A DNA stretch of 64,000 bases from JBHJGP01 sp050331695. GTDB taxonomy: Bacteria > Pseudomonadota > Alphaproteobacteria > Geminicoccales > Geminicoccaceae. Shown here piece by piece: positions 1 to 8,941 of this stretch (position 1 is the stretch's first letter; each line of letters opens with the position of its first letter). Position numbers and translations under genes: made by a program. The stretch is taken from positions 117,349 to 181,348 of the forward strand of contig JBHJGP010000009.1 of assembly GCA_050331695.1 (NCBI GenBank). Direction: 5' to 3'. The notes under the pieces were generated by a model, which was not told where the DNA came from, made no database searches, and worked only from the letters and a program-made list of their open reading frames with translations.

Positions 1-2
1 AG

Positions 3-866
3 CTGTTCTTCAAGCCGCTCTACAAGCTCACCGAATCGTTCGGCGGCCGGCTGCTGCTGGGCGAAATTTCGGGCGACCACGCCCTGATCAGGGCAGCGGA
101 GTACAGTGATGGTGGCGGCCTAGACGTCGCCTACACGTTCGATTTGCTGGGCGCGCCCCTGGCCGCGAGCGAGATCGAGCGTGTGGTGACGGACTTGGAC
201 CGACGGATCGGCCAGGGATGGATGTGCTGGTCTTTCTCCAACCATGACGTGGTCCGCGCCACGACCCGGCTCGGCGGCTTCTACCCGCCCGAGCCACTGA
301 AGCGGCTTCTCCCCATCCTACTCTGCTCACTCAAAGGCACGATCTGTCTTTATCAGGGCGAGGAGCTGGGCCTGACCGAAGCAGAGCTTGCTTTCGATCA
401 ACTTCGCGACCCGTTCGGCATCAACTTCTACCCTCAATATAAGGGGCGCGATGGTGCACGGACGCCCATGCCGTGGCAACATTACGCCACCCACGGCGGT
501 TTCAGCGGCCACGATCCCTGGCTGCCGGTGCCGCCGGAACATGTCGAGCGGGCCGTCGATGTTCAGGATCGAAATCCGGATTCGATCCTGAACGCCACAC
601 GCCAGTTCCTCGAATGGCGAAAGACCGAGCCGCCTCTGCTCAAGGGATCGATCCGTTTCCACCGCTCCAGCGACCAGGTTCTCACATTTGAACGATCGAT
701 CGAGGACCGGTCGCTCTTATGCTTCTTTAACCTGGGCGATGAGGAGCAGGGCGTGGACGTGCAAACGGGTCTGGAGAGCGCCGCGTGCCCGGTCGCCGCT
801 GGCCGCATCGATGAGGACGGATTAAAGTTACCACCATTCGCGGCATTCTTCGGAAGGGCGAACTAA
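3..866 (+). CDS. aglA: alpha-glucosidase, GH13 family (C-terminal 287 residues, 5' end outside window)
   Basis: The reading frame is open from nt 3, so the gene begins upstream of the window. Visible GH13 landmarks are GEIS near nt 60-71, matching the beta-5 region with the general-acid Glu (codon 63-65). FSNHDVVR near nt 234-257 matches region IV with the transition-state Asp. RTPMPWQ near nt 460-480 is a signature of alpha-glucosidases and trehalulose-type enzymes. The family hydrolyses alpha-glucosides such as sucrose, maltose and trehalose in the cytoplasm. An AglK-type ABC ATPase gene starts 15 nt after the stop, the order found in aglEFGAK alpha-glucoside operons, so the substrate is probably an imported alpha-glucoside. 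The symbol rests on this context and family, not on a search. Confidence 0.85.
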   Translation: MFFKPLYKLTESFGGRLLLGEISGDHALIRAAEYSDGGGLDVAYTFDLLGAPLAASEIERVVTDLDRRIGQGWMCWSFSNHDVVRATTRLGGFYPPEPLKRLLPILLCSLKGTICLYQGEELGLTEAELAFDQLRDPFGINFYPQYKGRDGARTPMPWQHYATHGGFSGHDPWLPVPPEHVERAVDVQDRNPDSILNATRQFLEWRKTEPPLLKGSIRFHRSSDQVLTFERSIEDRSLLCFFNLGDEEQGVDVQTGLESAACPVAAGRIDEDGLKLPPFAAFFGRAN

Positions 867-880
867 GGGAGGCGAGAAAA

Positions 881-1996
881 ATGGCCGAGATCAAACTCGA
901 TCAGGTGAAGAAGTCTTTTGGTTCGGTTGACGTCATCTAAGGCGTCGATCTGGACATCCGGTCGAACGAGTTCATCGTGTTCGTCGGTCCGTCCGGCTGT
1001 GGCAAATCCACCTTGCTCCGCCTGGTCGCCGGTCTCGAGGACATCACCTCCGGCAACCTGTCGATCGGCGGCCGTGTGGTCAACGACCTGCCACCGTCCG
1101 AGCGCGGCATCGCCATGGTGTTCCAGTCCTACGCGCTTTACCCCCACATGAGCGTCTATGAGAACATGGCGTTCGGGCTGAAGCTCGCCAAGGAGAACCC
1201 CAACGCGATCGAGGAACGGGTCCGGGGCGCCGCCCGCATCCTGCAGATGGAACATCTGTTGGACCGCAAGCCCAAGGCGCTCTCCGGGGGCCAGCGCCAG
1301 CGCGTGGCGATCGGCCGGGCCATCGTCCGTGATCCGAAGGTTTTCCTGTTCGACGAACCGCTGTCAAATCTCGATGCCGCCCTTCGCGTGCAGATGCGGA
1401 TCGAGATCGCCAAGCTCCATCATTCGCTCGACGCGACCATGATCTACGTCACCCATGACCAGGTCGAGGCAATGACCCTGGCCGACAAGATCGTGGTCCT
1501 GGAAGCGGGTTATGTCCGGCAGTTCGGCTCGCCTCTCGAGCTCTACCATCACCCGGACAATCTGTTCGTCGCCGGTTTCATCGGTTCGCCGAAGATGAAC
1601 TTCCTTCCCGGTAGCGCCGAGGTGACCGGCGATACCGTGGACACCACCATCAAGGGTGGCGTCAAGGTCGCCACCCCGATCAAGGCCAACGGTAAGGGAA
1701 CGGGCGACGTCACGGTTGGTTTGCGGCCCGAGCATCTGATCGAGGGCGGCGGCGGCGATGCCCAGATCGAGGGCGAGGTCATCCAGGTTGAGCATCTGGG
1801 CGGCGAAACCTTCATCTACATCAATGTCGGCCAGGACGAGCCGCTGGTGGTCAAAACCGAAGGCGGCAGCAAGGCCGTCTACGGTGAGAACATCAAAGTC
1901 GGTGTTCCGGCCAAGTCGGTTTATCTGTTCAACCAGTCCGGCGAGGCCTATGTCAGGCCGCCCCACGCCGAGATAGGCGAACCCCAGGCCGCCTGA
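881..1996 (+). pseudogene. aglK: AglK/UgpC-like sugar ABC transporter ATPase interrupted by in-frame TAA at codon 20
   Basis: From ATG 881, preceded by GGGAGGCGAG, the frame reads MAEIKLDQVKKSFGSVDVI and then TAA at 938-940. It continues without a break as GVDLDIRSNEF and the full ATPase: Walker A GPSGCGKST, signature LSGGQRQR, Walker B VFLFDEP, H-loop THDQVEAM, and a C-terminal TOBE region. In MalK/UgpC relatives the stop position normally holds K, Q or H, so one substitution explains it. A restart at GTG 977 would keep Walker A but lose the first strands and the aromatic A-loop residue, and no ribosome site is obvious there. The protein would energise import for the alpha-glucosidase upstream. 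It may be a recent nonsense allele, a sequencing error or a reinitiated gene. Everything downstream looks under selection. Confidence 0.82.
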
Positions 1997-2043
1997 GGCG
2001 TTGGATCAGTCCTCGGCGTCCGTGATCGAGCGAAGGAGAACCT

Positions 2044-3441
2044 TTGCTGAAGGAGCTTAGCCGGGCGTTGGATCAGGCCGATGCTGGCCGGGATGGCTCG
2101 CTCGAACGCCTGTTCGATTTTCTGAAGATCCCATCGGTTGGCACCGACCCCGCCCACCGGGACGACACGCGGCGCGCCGGCCAGTGGTGTGTCGATCAGT
2201 TGGCGGATATCGGTTTCGATGCCCGACTTGTCGACAGTCCGGGTCATCCGTTCGTCGTCGCTCACCGCAAGGATGCCGGCGAGGGTGCGCCTCACCTTCT
2301 CTACTACGGCCACTACGACGTGCAGCCCGCCGATCCGCTGGACCTTTGGGGTCACCCGCCCTTTGAACCGGTCCTGATCTTGGCCGACCATGGCGAGCGC
2401 ATCGTCGCCCGGGGCGCCGTCGACGACAAGGGTCAACTCATGACCTTCGTCGAGGCGTTTCGCGCCTGGCATGAGACCGGCGAAACCTTGCCGGTCAATG
2501 TCACCGTTTTCCTGGAGGGTGAGGAGGAAAGTGGCAGTCCGTCGCTGGAGGGCTTTCTCAAGGACCATGCCGACGAGCTGAAAGCCGATGTGTGCGTCGT
2601 TTGCGACACCGGCATGTGGGATATCGCCACGCCGGCGATTACCACCTCGCTCCGAGGCATGGTTTATTTGGAGATGATTGTTCAGGGCCCGGCCCAGGAC
2701 CTCCATTCGGGAATGTTCGGCGGATTGGCTCTGAACCCCCTTCAAGTTCTCTCCAGGATCGTCGCGCGATTTCACGACGACCAGGGCCGCGTCGCGGTAC
2801 CCGGTATTAATGACGATGTCCGGGAGCCCGATCCAGGCCTGATCGCCGCCTGGGACCAATTGGGTTTCGATGTGCGGGGATTTTTGGATAGCGTTGGCCT
2901 TGAGCATTCTGTCGGTGAGCAGGAACGGACACCGCTTGAGCGCTTGTGGTCCCGGCCAACCCTGGAGATGAACGGCATCTGGGGCGGCTACATTGGCGAG
3001 GGCGCGAAAACCGTGATTCCCGCCGAAGCTCGCGCGAAACTGAGCTGCCGTCTGGTGCCGGAACAAAAGCCCCAGCAAGTTATCGATGCGATCCAAAGCT
3101 TCGTCGAGCAGATCAGGCCGGCGGACGCCCGGGTTACCTGGAAGGAAATGGGCAAGGAGCCGGCGGTCGTGGTCCCTAGCGAGTCGCCCTACATTCAGGC
3201 GGCGAAGGACGGTCTGAAACGCATCTACAATCGCGATGCCGAACTCATCGGCTGCGGCGGATCGATACCGGTCGTGGCCGCGATCAAGAAGCATTTAGGC
3301 TGCGACGCGGTACTGGTCGGCTTTTCACTCGACGACGACAGGATGCATTCTCCGAACGAAAAATTCGAACGCATCTGCTTCGACCGCGGGATCAAGAGCC
3401 ACGTCTCCATCATCGCGGAGATGGCGAAACTATCGCGCTGA
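2044..3441 (+). CDS. M20 family metallopeptidase (dipeptidase)
   Basis: The protein has 465 residues, normal for the CNDP/ArgE-DapE-like M20 dipeptidases. Metal and catalytic motifs are present: YYGHYDVQP (first metal His and catalytic Asp), AVDDKGQ (bridging Asp), EGEEESGSPS (catalytic and metal Glu) and DLHSGMFGG in the lid domain. It probably hydrolyses dipeptides or related amides in the cytoplasm with two zinc ions. TTG 2044 is chosen as start because AAGGAG lies at 2033-2038 with 5-nt spacing and no in-frame ATG fits better. It follows the broken aglK by 47 nt and may be cotranscribed, although its function is unrelated to sugar uptake. Confidence 0.9.
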   Translation: MLKELSRALDQADAGRDGSLERLFDFLKIPSVGTDPAHRDDTRRAGQWCVDQLADIGFDARLVDSPGHPFVVAHRKDAGEGAPHLLYYGHYDVQPADPLDLWGHPPFEPVLILADHGERIVARGAVDDKGQLMTFVEAFRAWHETGETLPVNVTVFLEGEEESGSPSLEGFLKDHADELKADVCVVCDTGMWDIATPAITTSLRGMVYLEMIVQGPAQDLHSGMFGGLALNPLQVLSRIVARFHDDQGRVAVPGINDDVREPDPGLIAAWDQLGFDVRGFLDSVGLEHSVGEQERTPLERLWSRPTLEMNGIWGGYIGEGAKTVIPAEARAKLSCRLVPEQKPQQVIDAIQSFVEQIRPADARVTWKEMGKEPAVVVPSESPYIQAAKDGLKRIYNRDAELIGCGGSIPVVAAIKKHLGCDAVLVGFSLDDDRMHSPNEKFERICFDRGIKSHVSIIAEMAKLSR

Positions 3442-3543
3442 CCGCCGCCGATTGCTTATTGATCTTTCAGCAAGCGTTGTTGTTATTACCGACATTGCTT
3501 TGGGCGTTTGGCGACGGCAAACAAAGTTGTACCTGGGGGCGTT

Positions 3544-5898
3544 ATGCATTTGAGAAAATGTTGGAATATTCACGTCTTTAGTTTGGCGCTTCTGACCAGC
3601 ACGGCGCTTAGCGGTTGTGGCGGCGGCAGCGGCAGTGCCGGGATCGTCATCGGCTCCGCGCCCACACCGCCGCCGCAGGTTATAACCGCTCCCCCCAGCA
3701 GCACGGCCTCCACCTGGACCGACCAGGCGGAGTATCAAAATCAGGACGGGCTGGCGTCGATACGCGCGGCCCAAGGATACGCCAACAGGACCTTGGGCCT
3801 CGAAGGCGGAGCCGGCGTTCGGATCGCCCTGATCGACGGCGCGGTTGACCGCGATCATCCCGATCTGGCCGGAGCGGTCGCCGGCATGCCGTTTTTTGAG
3901 GCGCCGGACTTCGAACAGCCGACGCTGCACGCGACCCACGTCGCCGGCATCATGGTCGCCCGGCGGGATCTCGACCCGGTCCCCTTCAATATGCACGGCG
4001 TTGCCTATAACGCCGACCTGGTCGGCATCGCCGCTGCCCAGCCCGACTCGGAAGATTCCCGCCGGGGCGTCTTCTTTAACAGTGACCTGGCAACGGCGCT
4101 CACCTCGGCCGCTGCCATCTCCGGCCGGGACTATGGCGCGACGTTGAACTTCGTGTCCGACGGTCGGCTCGAGAGCGACATCATCAATATGAGCCTCGGC
4201 GGCGGCATCGAGACGCCGGATTTGGTCGAAGCCATGGCCGATGCCGCTGACCAGGGAAAGATAATGGTCATCGCCGCCGGCAATGAAGGTGTGGGTGAGC
4301 CGTCCAATCCCGCCAATCTGGCGACACGCCCGGAGATGCGGGGCCTCGTGATCGCGGTGGGTAACTGGGACCAGGAAACCGGCAGCCGAGGCATCAGCAA
4401 CGCCTGCGGCGTCCAGGCCGATCGGTGTCTCTTCGCTCCTGGCCAGCGGATCAATTCGACCCTGGCCGGCGGCGGCTACGCTTTTGCCACCGGCACCTCG
4501 ATGGCAACGCCCCATGTGACCGGAGCCGCCGCCGTCGTTCAGGCGGCCTTCCCGGGCATGAGCGCCCGTGACGTGGTCGACCGGTTGCTGGCCACGGCGA
4601 CCGACCTGGGCGACCCGGGGATGGATGAGGTCTTCGGCCACGGTCTTCTCAATTTGGAGCAGGCACTGACCCCGGTCGGCTCTTTGACGATACCGCAAGG
4701 CGAGGTCGTCGACGGCCCGAGCCTTGCTCTGGCCGCGAGCGAGCTGGAGGTATCGTCGGCATTCGGCACCGGCATCAGCGGCTCCGGCGCCTTCGATGAC
4801 GCGCTGGCGCTTGACGCCATGGGCTTTCCCTTCGAAGCCAGCCTGGGCCAACGCGTGAGCCTGGTCGAACGGAACAGCGGCCTGGAGAGCTTCATCGGTG
4901 GCGGCTCCATGAGCCACGCAGGCTTGGCGTCCAGCTTCGGCGAGATCCGCCTCGGTGTCGCCGAGGAGCAACTCTACCGCGATGAGACCAGCTATCGCTC
5001 GCTCGCTGAGCACCGCGAAGCAGAAACCAGCGGCGCGCCGGCGCTGAGTTGGCGGTTAGCGCTGAGCGAGGATGTAGAAGGCTTCGTCAACCTCGAGGGC
5101 GGTGCCGCGGCCACCGCCGGGCTGATGGCAAGCCTCCACGAGACCGGTGCCGGTCTGTTCGAGGAGGCTCAGTTTCTCGCGCCTTACGATGAACTCGCCG
5201 GAACGGTACACGGTGCCGGCCTGAGCATGGCCGCCGGCGAAAACGGTCTTCTGTCTGTCCAGGGCTTCACCGCCAGCCAGACCGAGGATGATCCGAGCCA
5301 ATTGGCACGGATGGATTACCGCTACCGGTTAAGTGAACGCAGCGCCCTGCATCTTGGCATGGGCAGCTTGGCCGAGGGCGACGGCTTTCTCGGCTCAAGG
5401 GCCAGCGGCGCGTTCGGCGACGATGTCGAGGGCGCGTCACGCTATATGAGCTTCGGTCTGAGCCACGCGCTCAGCAACCAAGCGACCCTGTTCGGCTCCT
5501 ACACTGAAGGGCGCACGGAGGTCTCCGGCGGTGGTGCCTTGGGGGATTTGTCCTCGATCCGGGCCAATGCCTTCGGCGCCGGCGCGGTCATCCGCGACGT
5601 TCACCGGCAGGGCGACGGGTTCACGGTGATGGTCGGTCAACCCTTGCGGGTTTATCAGGCGGAGGCGCAGGTCGACATGGCGGTCGCGCGCACGGCCGAT
5701 GGCCGTCTGATCCGGGAGAGCCGGGAAGTCGACTACGGGGCCCAGGGTCGGGAAACCTTCATCAGCGCTCAGTATGCGGCGCCCATGGGCAAGAAAAGCC
5801 AGCTCGAGCTTGGCATGATGGTTCGCATGCAGCCCAATCATGACCCCAACGCCGAGACCGACATCGGTGTCGGCGCCCGTTACCAGATCCGGTTCTAA
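3544..5898 (+). CDS. subtilisin-like (S8) autotransporter protease with lipoprotein signal
   Basis: The start is ATG 3544 behind a GGGGG tract; an upstream TTG at 3508 gives a worse signal sequence. Residues 1-25 form a lipoprotein signal ending in the lipobox LSGC, with acylated Cys25 followed by Gly, which favours outer-membrane sorting. The S8 triad is visible as Asp98 in LIDGAVD, His129 in HATHVAG and Ser319 in GTSMATPHV, with NMSLGG and AAGNEG between. The last roughly 280 residues look like a beta-barrel and end in aromatic Phe (GARYQIRF), as in autotransporters. A lipidated S8 autotransporter resembles NalP and SphB1, which cleave other surface proteins. The next gene is a clear paralogue. 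The Asp motif reads DGA instead of the usual DTG or DSG. Confidence 0.88.
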   Translation: MHLRKCWNIHVFSLALLTSTALSGCGGGSGSAGIVIGSAPTPPPQVITAPPSSTASTWTDQAEYQNQDGLASIRAAQGYANRTLGLEGGAGVRIALIDGAVDRDHPDLAGAVAGMPFFEAPDFEQPTLHATHVAGIMVARRDLDPVPFNMHGVAYNADLVGIAAAQPDSEDSRRGVFFNSDLATALTSAAAISGRDYGATLNFVSDGRLESDIINMSLGGGIETPDLVEAMADAADQGKIMVIAAGNEGVGEPSNPANLATRPEMRGLVIAVGNWDQETGSRGISNACGVQADRCLFAPGQRINSTLAGGGYAFATGTSMATPHVTGAAAVVQAAFPGMSARDVVDRLLATATDLGDPGMDEVFGHGLLNLEQALTPVGSLTIPQGEVVDGPSLALAASELEVSSAFGTGISGSGAFDDALALDAMGFPFEASLGQRVSLVERNSGLESFIGGGSMSHAGLASSFGEIRLGVAEEQLYRDETSYRSLAEHREAETSGAPALSWRLALSEDVEGFVNLEGGAAATAGLMASLHETGAGLFEEAQFLAPYDELAGTVHGAGLSMAAGENGLLSVQGFTASQTEDDPSQLARMDYRYRLSERSALHLGMGSLAEGDGFLGSRASGAFGDDVEGASRYMSFGLSHALSNQATLFGSYTEGRTEVSGGGALGDLSSIRANAFGAGAVIRDVHRQGDGFTVMVGQPLRVYQAEAQVDMAVARTADGRLIRESREVDYGAQGRETFISAQYAAPMGKKSQLELGMMVRMQPNHDPNAETDIGVGARYQIRF

Positions 5899-6151
5899 GT
5901 CGCGACCGCTTCACCAGGACGACCGCGACGCTCGACTTGTCCCGGCCGACACAACTTTAAAGTGATCAGGCGCCAATTCTCGCCTGTTTAGCGGTTAAGC
6001 CTACAGATATGAACGCCCTGATCTCTTGTCTGCTCCAAGAGGACTAATTTTCATTTTTGGACAACTAAGAGTTGTTGCTTTATCACCCTGGTGGCAGTTA
6101 ATTTTTCACAAAATCGTCTAAAGGTTGAGTTAATTCTGTCTGGAGGACACC

Positions 6152-8506
6152 ATGGGCTTCTCAAGCGCCTCGGGCCCGCGCGCGTTTATTGTTGCTCTGC
6201 TGGCTTCCACCGCTTTAAGCGCCGCAAGTTTCACCGGGGCTAGCGCCGAGACCGCGTTTGCCGTGGGCCAGGCCAAAGCGTCGTTGAAGCCCTCATCCCC
6301 GACCATGGCCGCCGGCATCGGATCGGATCAAGGCGAATATGAGAACCAGAACGGTCTCTCCGAGATCAAGGCGGCCAGGGGCTATGCCGCCCGCAGGCTG
6401 GGAAGCGAAGGTGGTGCCGGCGTCCGGGTGGCGGTCATAGACGGTGTCGTCGACCGCGGCCACGCCGATCTGGCCGGCGCGGTGGCGGGCGTTCCCTATT
6501 TCGAAGCGAAGAGCATCGACCAGCCGAGCCAGCACGCGACCCATGTCGCCGGCATCATCGCCGCGCGCAAGGACGGCAGCGGTCGATCCTCGAACATGCA
6601 CGGCGTCGCCTACAAGGCCCAAATCGTCAGCATCGCCGAGGCGCTTCCCGACCCGGACGATCCGCGCCGGGGCATCTACAGCTATCGCGACGTCGCCCAC
6701 GGGATCGCGTCGGCCGCCGGTATAAGCGGGCGCAATTACAATGGCAGTTTCGGCGAAAGAACGGATGGTAGCCTCGAGGCCGACGTCATTAATCTCAGCC
6801 TCGGCGGCGGCAGTCGCCACTGGAGCGTCGTCCAGGCGATGAGGGATGCTGCGAAGGCCGGAAAGATCATGGTGCTCGCCGCCGGCAATGACGCGCTGAC
6901 CGAGCCGACCGTGCCCGCCAACCTCGCCCGACGGCGGGACATGCAGGGCCTCGCGATCGTGGTCGGCAACTGGGACCACACGATCGACCGGGATCATTGG
7001 TCGAGCAATATCTGCGGCCGCCAGGCGAACCATTGCCTGTTCGCCCCTGGCACCAGCATCAACTCCACCCTGCCGGGCGGCGGTTACGGAACGGCCACGG
7101 GCACCTCGATGGCAGCGCCTCACGTCGCCGGCGCCGCCGCGGTGGTCAAGGGCGCCTTTCCGGGCATCAGCTCGAAGGAGGTGGTCGACCGGCTGCTGCT
7201 GACCGCGGAAGACCTGGGCGCGCCGGGGGTCGATCCCTGGTACGGCCACGGCCTCTTGGACCTGGAAGCGGCGATGATGCCGGTCGGATCCCTGTCGGTG
7301 CCGCAGGGCTCGAGCATTGACGGACCCTCGGTCTCTCTCGAAGCGAGTGAACTCGAGGTGTCGTCCGCGTTCGGCACCGGCCTGGCGGGTTCGGGCGCCT
7401 TCGACGACGCCCTCGCCCTCGACGAGATGGGCTTCCCGTTCCAGGCCGATCTGAACCAGCGGGTGAACCTGATCGAGCGCGACAGCGGGCTCGAGCGCTT
7501 CATCGCCGGCGGCGCCATGACCCAGACCGGGCTCAGATCCCGCTTCGGTGACATTCAGCTCGGTATCGCCGAGGAGCAACTCTACCGGGACGAGACCCGC
7601 CACCGCTCCCTGGCCGAACACCGTGAGATCCAAGACACCGGCGCGCCGGCCTTCCGCTGGCGGATGGGGCTGAGCGAAAGCGTCGATGCGTTCGTCAATC
7701 TCGAAGGCGGCGCCGCGCCCACCGCCGGCTTGATGGAAACCGTCCATCGGACCGGCGCCGGCTTGTTCGAGGAAGGCCAGTTCCTGGCGCCCTACGACGA
7801 TCTGGCCGGAACGGTTCACGGCGCGGGCTTGAGCATCGCCACCGGCGACAGCGGGACGCTGACGGTCCAGGGCTTCACCTCCAGCCAAACCGCCGAAGAT
7901 ACCGTCCAACTGGCCAAGATGGACTACAGCTACCAGTTGTCCCAGAACAGCGCTTTGCATCTGGGAATGGGCTCCCTGGAGGAGCAGGACGGCTTTCTGG
8001 GCTCGAGCGCCAGCGGTGCCTTCGGCGAGAATATGGACGGTGCGTCGAGCTACATGACTGTGGGCCTCAGTCACGCGCTGGGTGAGCGGACGACCCTGTT
8101 CGGCTCCTACACCGAGGGACGGACGCAAGTCTCGGGCGGCGGCGCTCTGGGTGACCTTTCGGCCGTCCGGGCCAACGCCTTCGGTGCCGGCGCCGTCTTC
8201 CACGATCTGCGCCAAGAGGGTGACGGTTTCACGGTCATGGTCGGCCAGCCCTTGCGGGTCTATGAGGCCGAGGCAGAGGTCGAGATCGCGACCGGCCGCA
8301 ATCCGGACGGCAGCCTGGTCCGCGAGCGCCAGCAGGTGGACTACGCCGCCCAAGGCCGCGAAAGCTTCATCAGCGCCCACTACGCGACGCCGATGGGCGA
8401 GACCAGCAGCCTGGAATTCGGCATGATGGTCCGCATGCAGCCCGATCACGACCCTGACGCCGCGACCGATATCGGCTTCGGCGCCCGCTATCACATCGGC
8501 TTCTAA
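6152..8506 (+). CDS. subtilisin-like (S8) autotransporter protease, paralogue with Sec signal
   Basis: ATG 6152 follows GGAGG in TCTGGAGGACACC. The protein has 784 residues, the same length as the upstream paralogue, and aligns with it nearly throughout. Residues 1-33 form an ordinary Sec signal with likely cleavage after GASA, and no lipobox Cys. The triad is Asp97 (VIDGVVD), His128 (HATHVAG) and Ser319 (GTSMAAPHV). The C-terminal barrel-like region ends in GARYHIGF. The gene probably arose by tandem duplication: the protease core and barrel are similar while the N termini differ. It lies 253 nt after the first copy, across an AT-rich spacer that could hold its own promoter. A small lipoprotein gene follows at 8 nt. 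Confidence 0.88.
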   Translation: MGFSSASGPRAFIVALLASTALSAASFTGASAETAFAVGQAKASLKPSSPTMAAGIGSDQGEYENQNGLSEIKAARGYAARRLGSEGGAGVRVAVIDGVVDRGHADLAGAVAGVPYFEAKSIDQPSQHATHVAGIIAARKDGSGRSSNMHGVAYKAQIVSIAEALPDPDDPRRGIYSYRDVAHGIASAAGISGRNYNGSFGERTDGSLEADVINLSLGGGSRHWSVVQAMRDAAKAGKIMVLAAGNDALTEPTVPANLARRRDMQGLAIVVGNWDHTIDRDHWSSNICGRQANHCLFAPGTSINSTLPGGGYGTATGTSMAAPHVAGAAAVVKGAFPGISSKEVVDRLLLTAEDLGAPGVDPWYGHGLLDLEAAMMPVGSLSVPQGSSIDGPSVSLEASELEVSSAFGTGLAGSGAFDDALALDEMGFPFQADLNQRVNLIERDSGLERFIAGGAMTQTGLRSRFGDIQLGIAEEQLYRDETRHRSLAEHREIQDTGAPAFRWRMGLSESVDAFVNLEGGAAPTAGLMETVHRTGAGLFEEGQFLAPYDDLAGTVHGAGLSIATGDSGTLTVQGFTSSQTAEDTVQLAKMDYSYQLSQNSALHLGMGSLEEQDGFLGSSASGAFGENMDGASSYMTVGLSHALGERTTLFGSYTEGRTQVSGGGALGDLSAVRANAFGAGAVFHDLRQEGDGFTVMVGQPLRVYEAEAEVEIATGRNPDGSLVRERQQVDYAAQGRESFISAHYATPMGETSSLEFGMMVRMQPDHDPDAATDIGFGARYHIGF

Positions 8507-8514
8507 GGGACCGT

Positions 8515-8832
8515 ATGAAGAGCTTTGCCGGCACACTCCTCGCGCTCGGTGCACTTACGATGACGGCTTGCGACAGGACCTTGGCAACGGGTGAGCCCAA
8601 GGCCGGCAGCGACCTGCGGCCGGTGGGCGAGCTGCCCGATGGCGCGATCGCGACCGGCGACAATTTCTACATGGTGCCGATCGTCGAGGATGCCGGCGGC
8701 TGCATGCAGTACCGCCCGTTCTCGCCGGGCCTCCTGACGCCGGCGGTGATCTACTACCGGCGCGCCGACGGCAGCTTCACGCTGAACCGTGCCGAGACCG
8801 ACTGCCCGCCGCTCGAAACAAACAAGGGATAA
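8515..8832 (+). CDS. small putative lipoprotein downstream of S8 autotransporter
   Basis: A 105-residue protein starting 8 nt after the protease stop, so almost surely in the same transcript. The N terminus has a Lys, a hydrophobic stretch and MTAC at residues 16-19. This is a slightly non-canonical lipobox because the -3 residue is Met. Two further Cys (in GGCMQYR and TDCPPLE) could form a disulfide. I recognise no family. Its place after two secreted proteases suggests a role at the envelope, perhaps as inhibitor or assembly factor, but that is inference from position only. Confidence 0.75.
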   Translation: MKSFAGTLLALGALTMTACDRTLATGEPKAGSDLRPVGELPDGAIATGDNFYMVPIVEDAGGCMQYRPFSPGLLTPAVIYYRRADGSFTLNRAETDCPPLETNKG

Positions 8833-8897
8833 TCGTACAAACAAGAACAACCAAACGACCAGCGCTGGAGCGAAGCACTGGGAGGAAATGCCTCAAG

Positions 8898-8924
8898 CGG
8901 GTCCGCAAGGACCCGTTTTTTTTT
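8898..8924 (+). terminator. rho-independent terminator of the protease-lipoprotein operon
   Basis: Perfect 7-bp stem CGGGTCC/GGACCCG with a GCAA tetraloop, followed directly by nine T. It ends plus-strand transcription from the lipoprotein gene. The minus-strand antitoxin gene ends at 8942. Confidence 0.93.
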
Positions 8925-8941
8925 CGCCGATCGATTTCGAT

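Noticed and set aside
1948..3294. 448-codon minus-strand frame over the M20 peptidase gene
   Set aside because: It is a shadow of the peptidase gene, which has all its metal motifs on the plus strand.
6293..8554. 753-codon minus-strand open frame
   Set aside because: It is the antisense of the second S8 protease. The long frame results from high GC and the residue mix has no domain.
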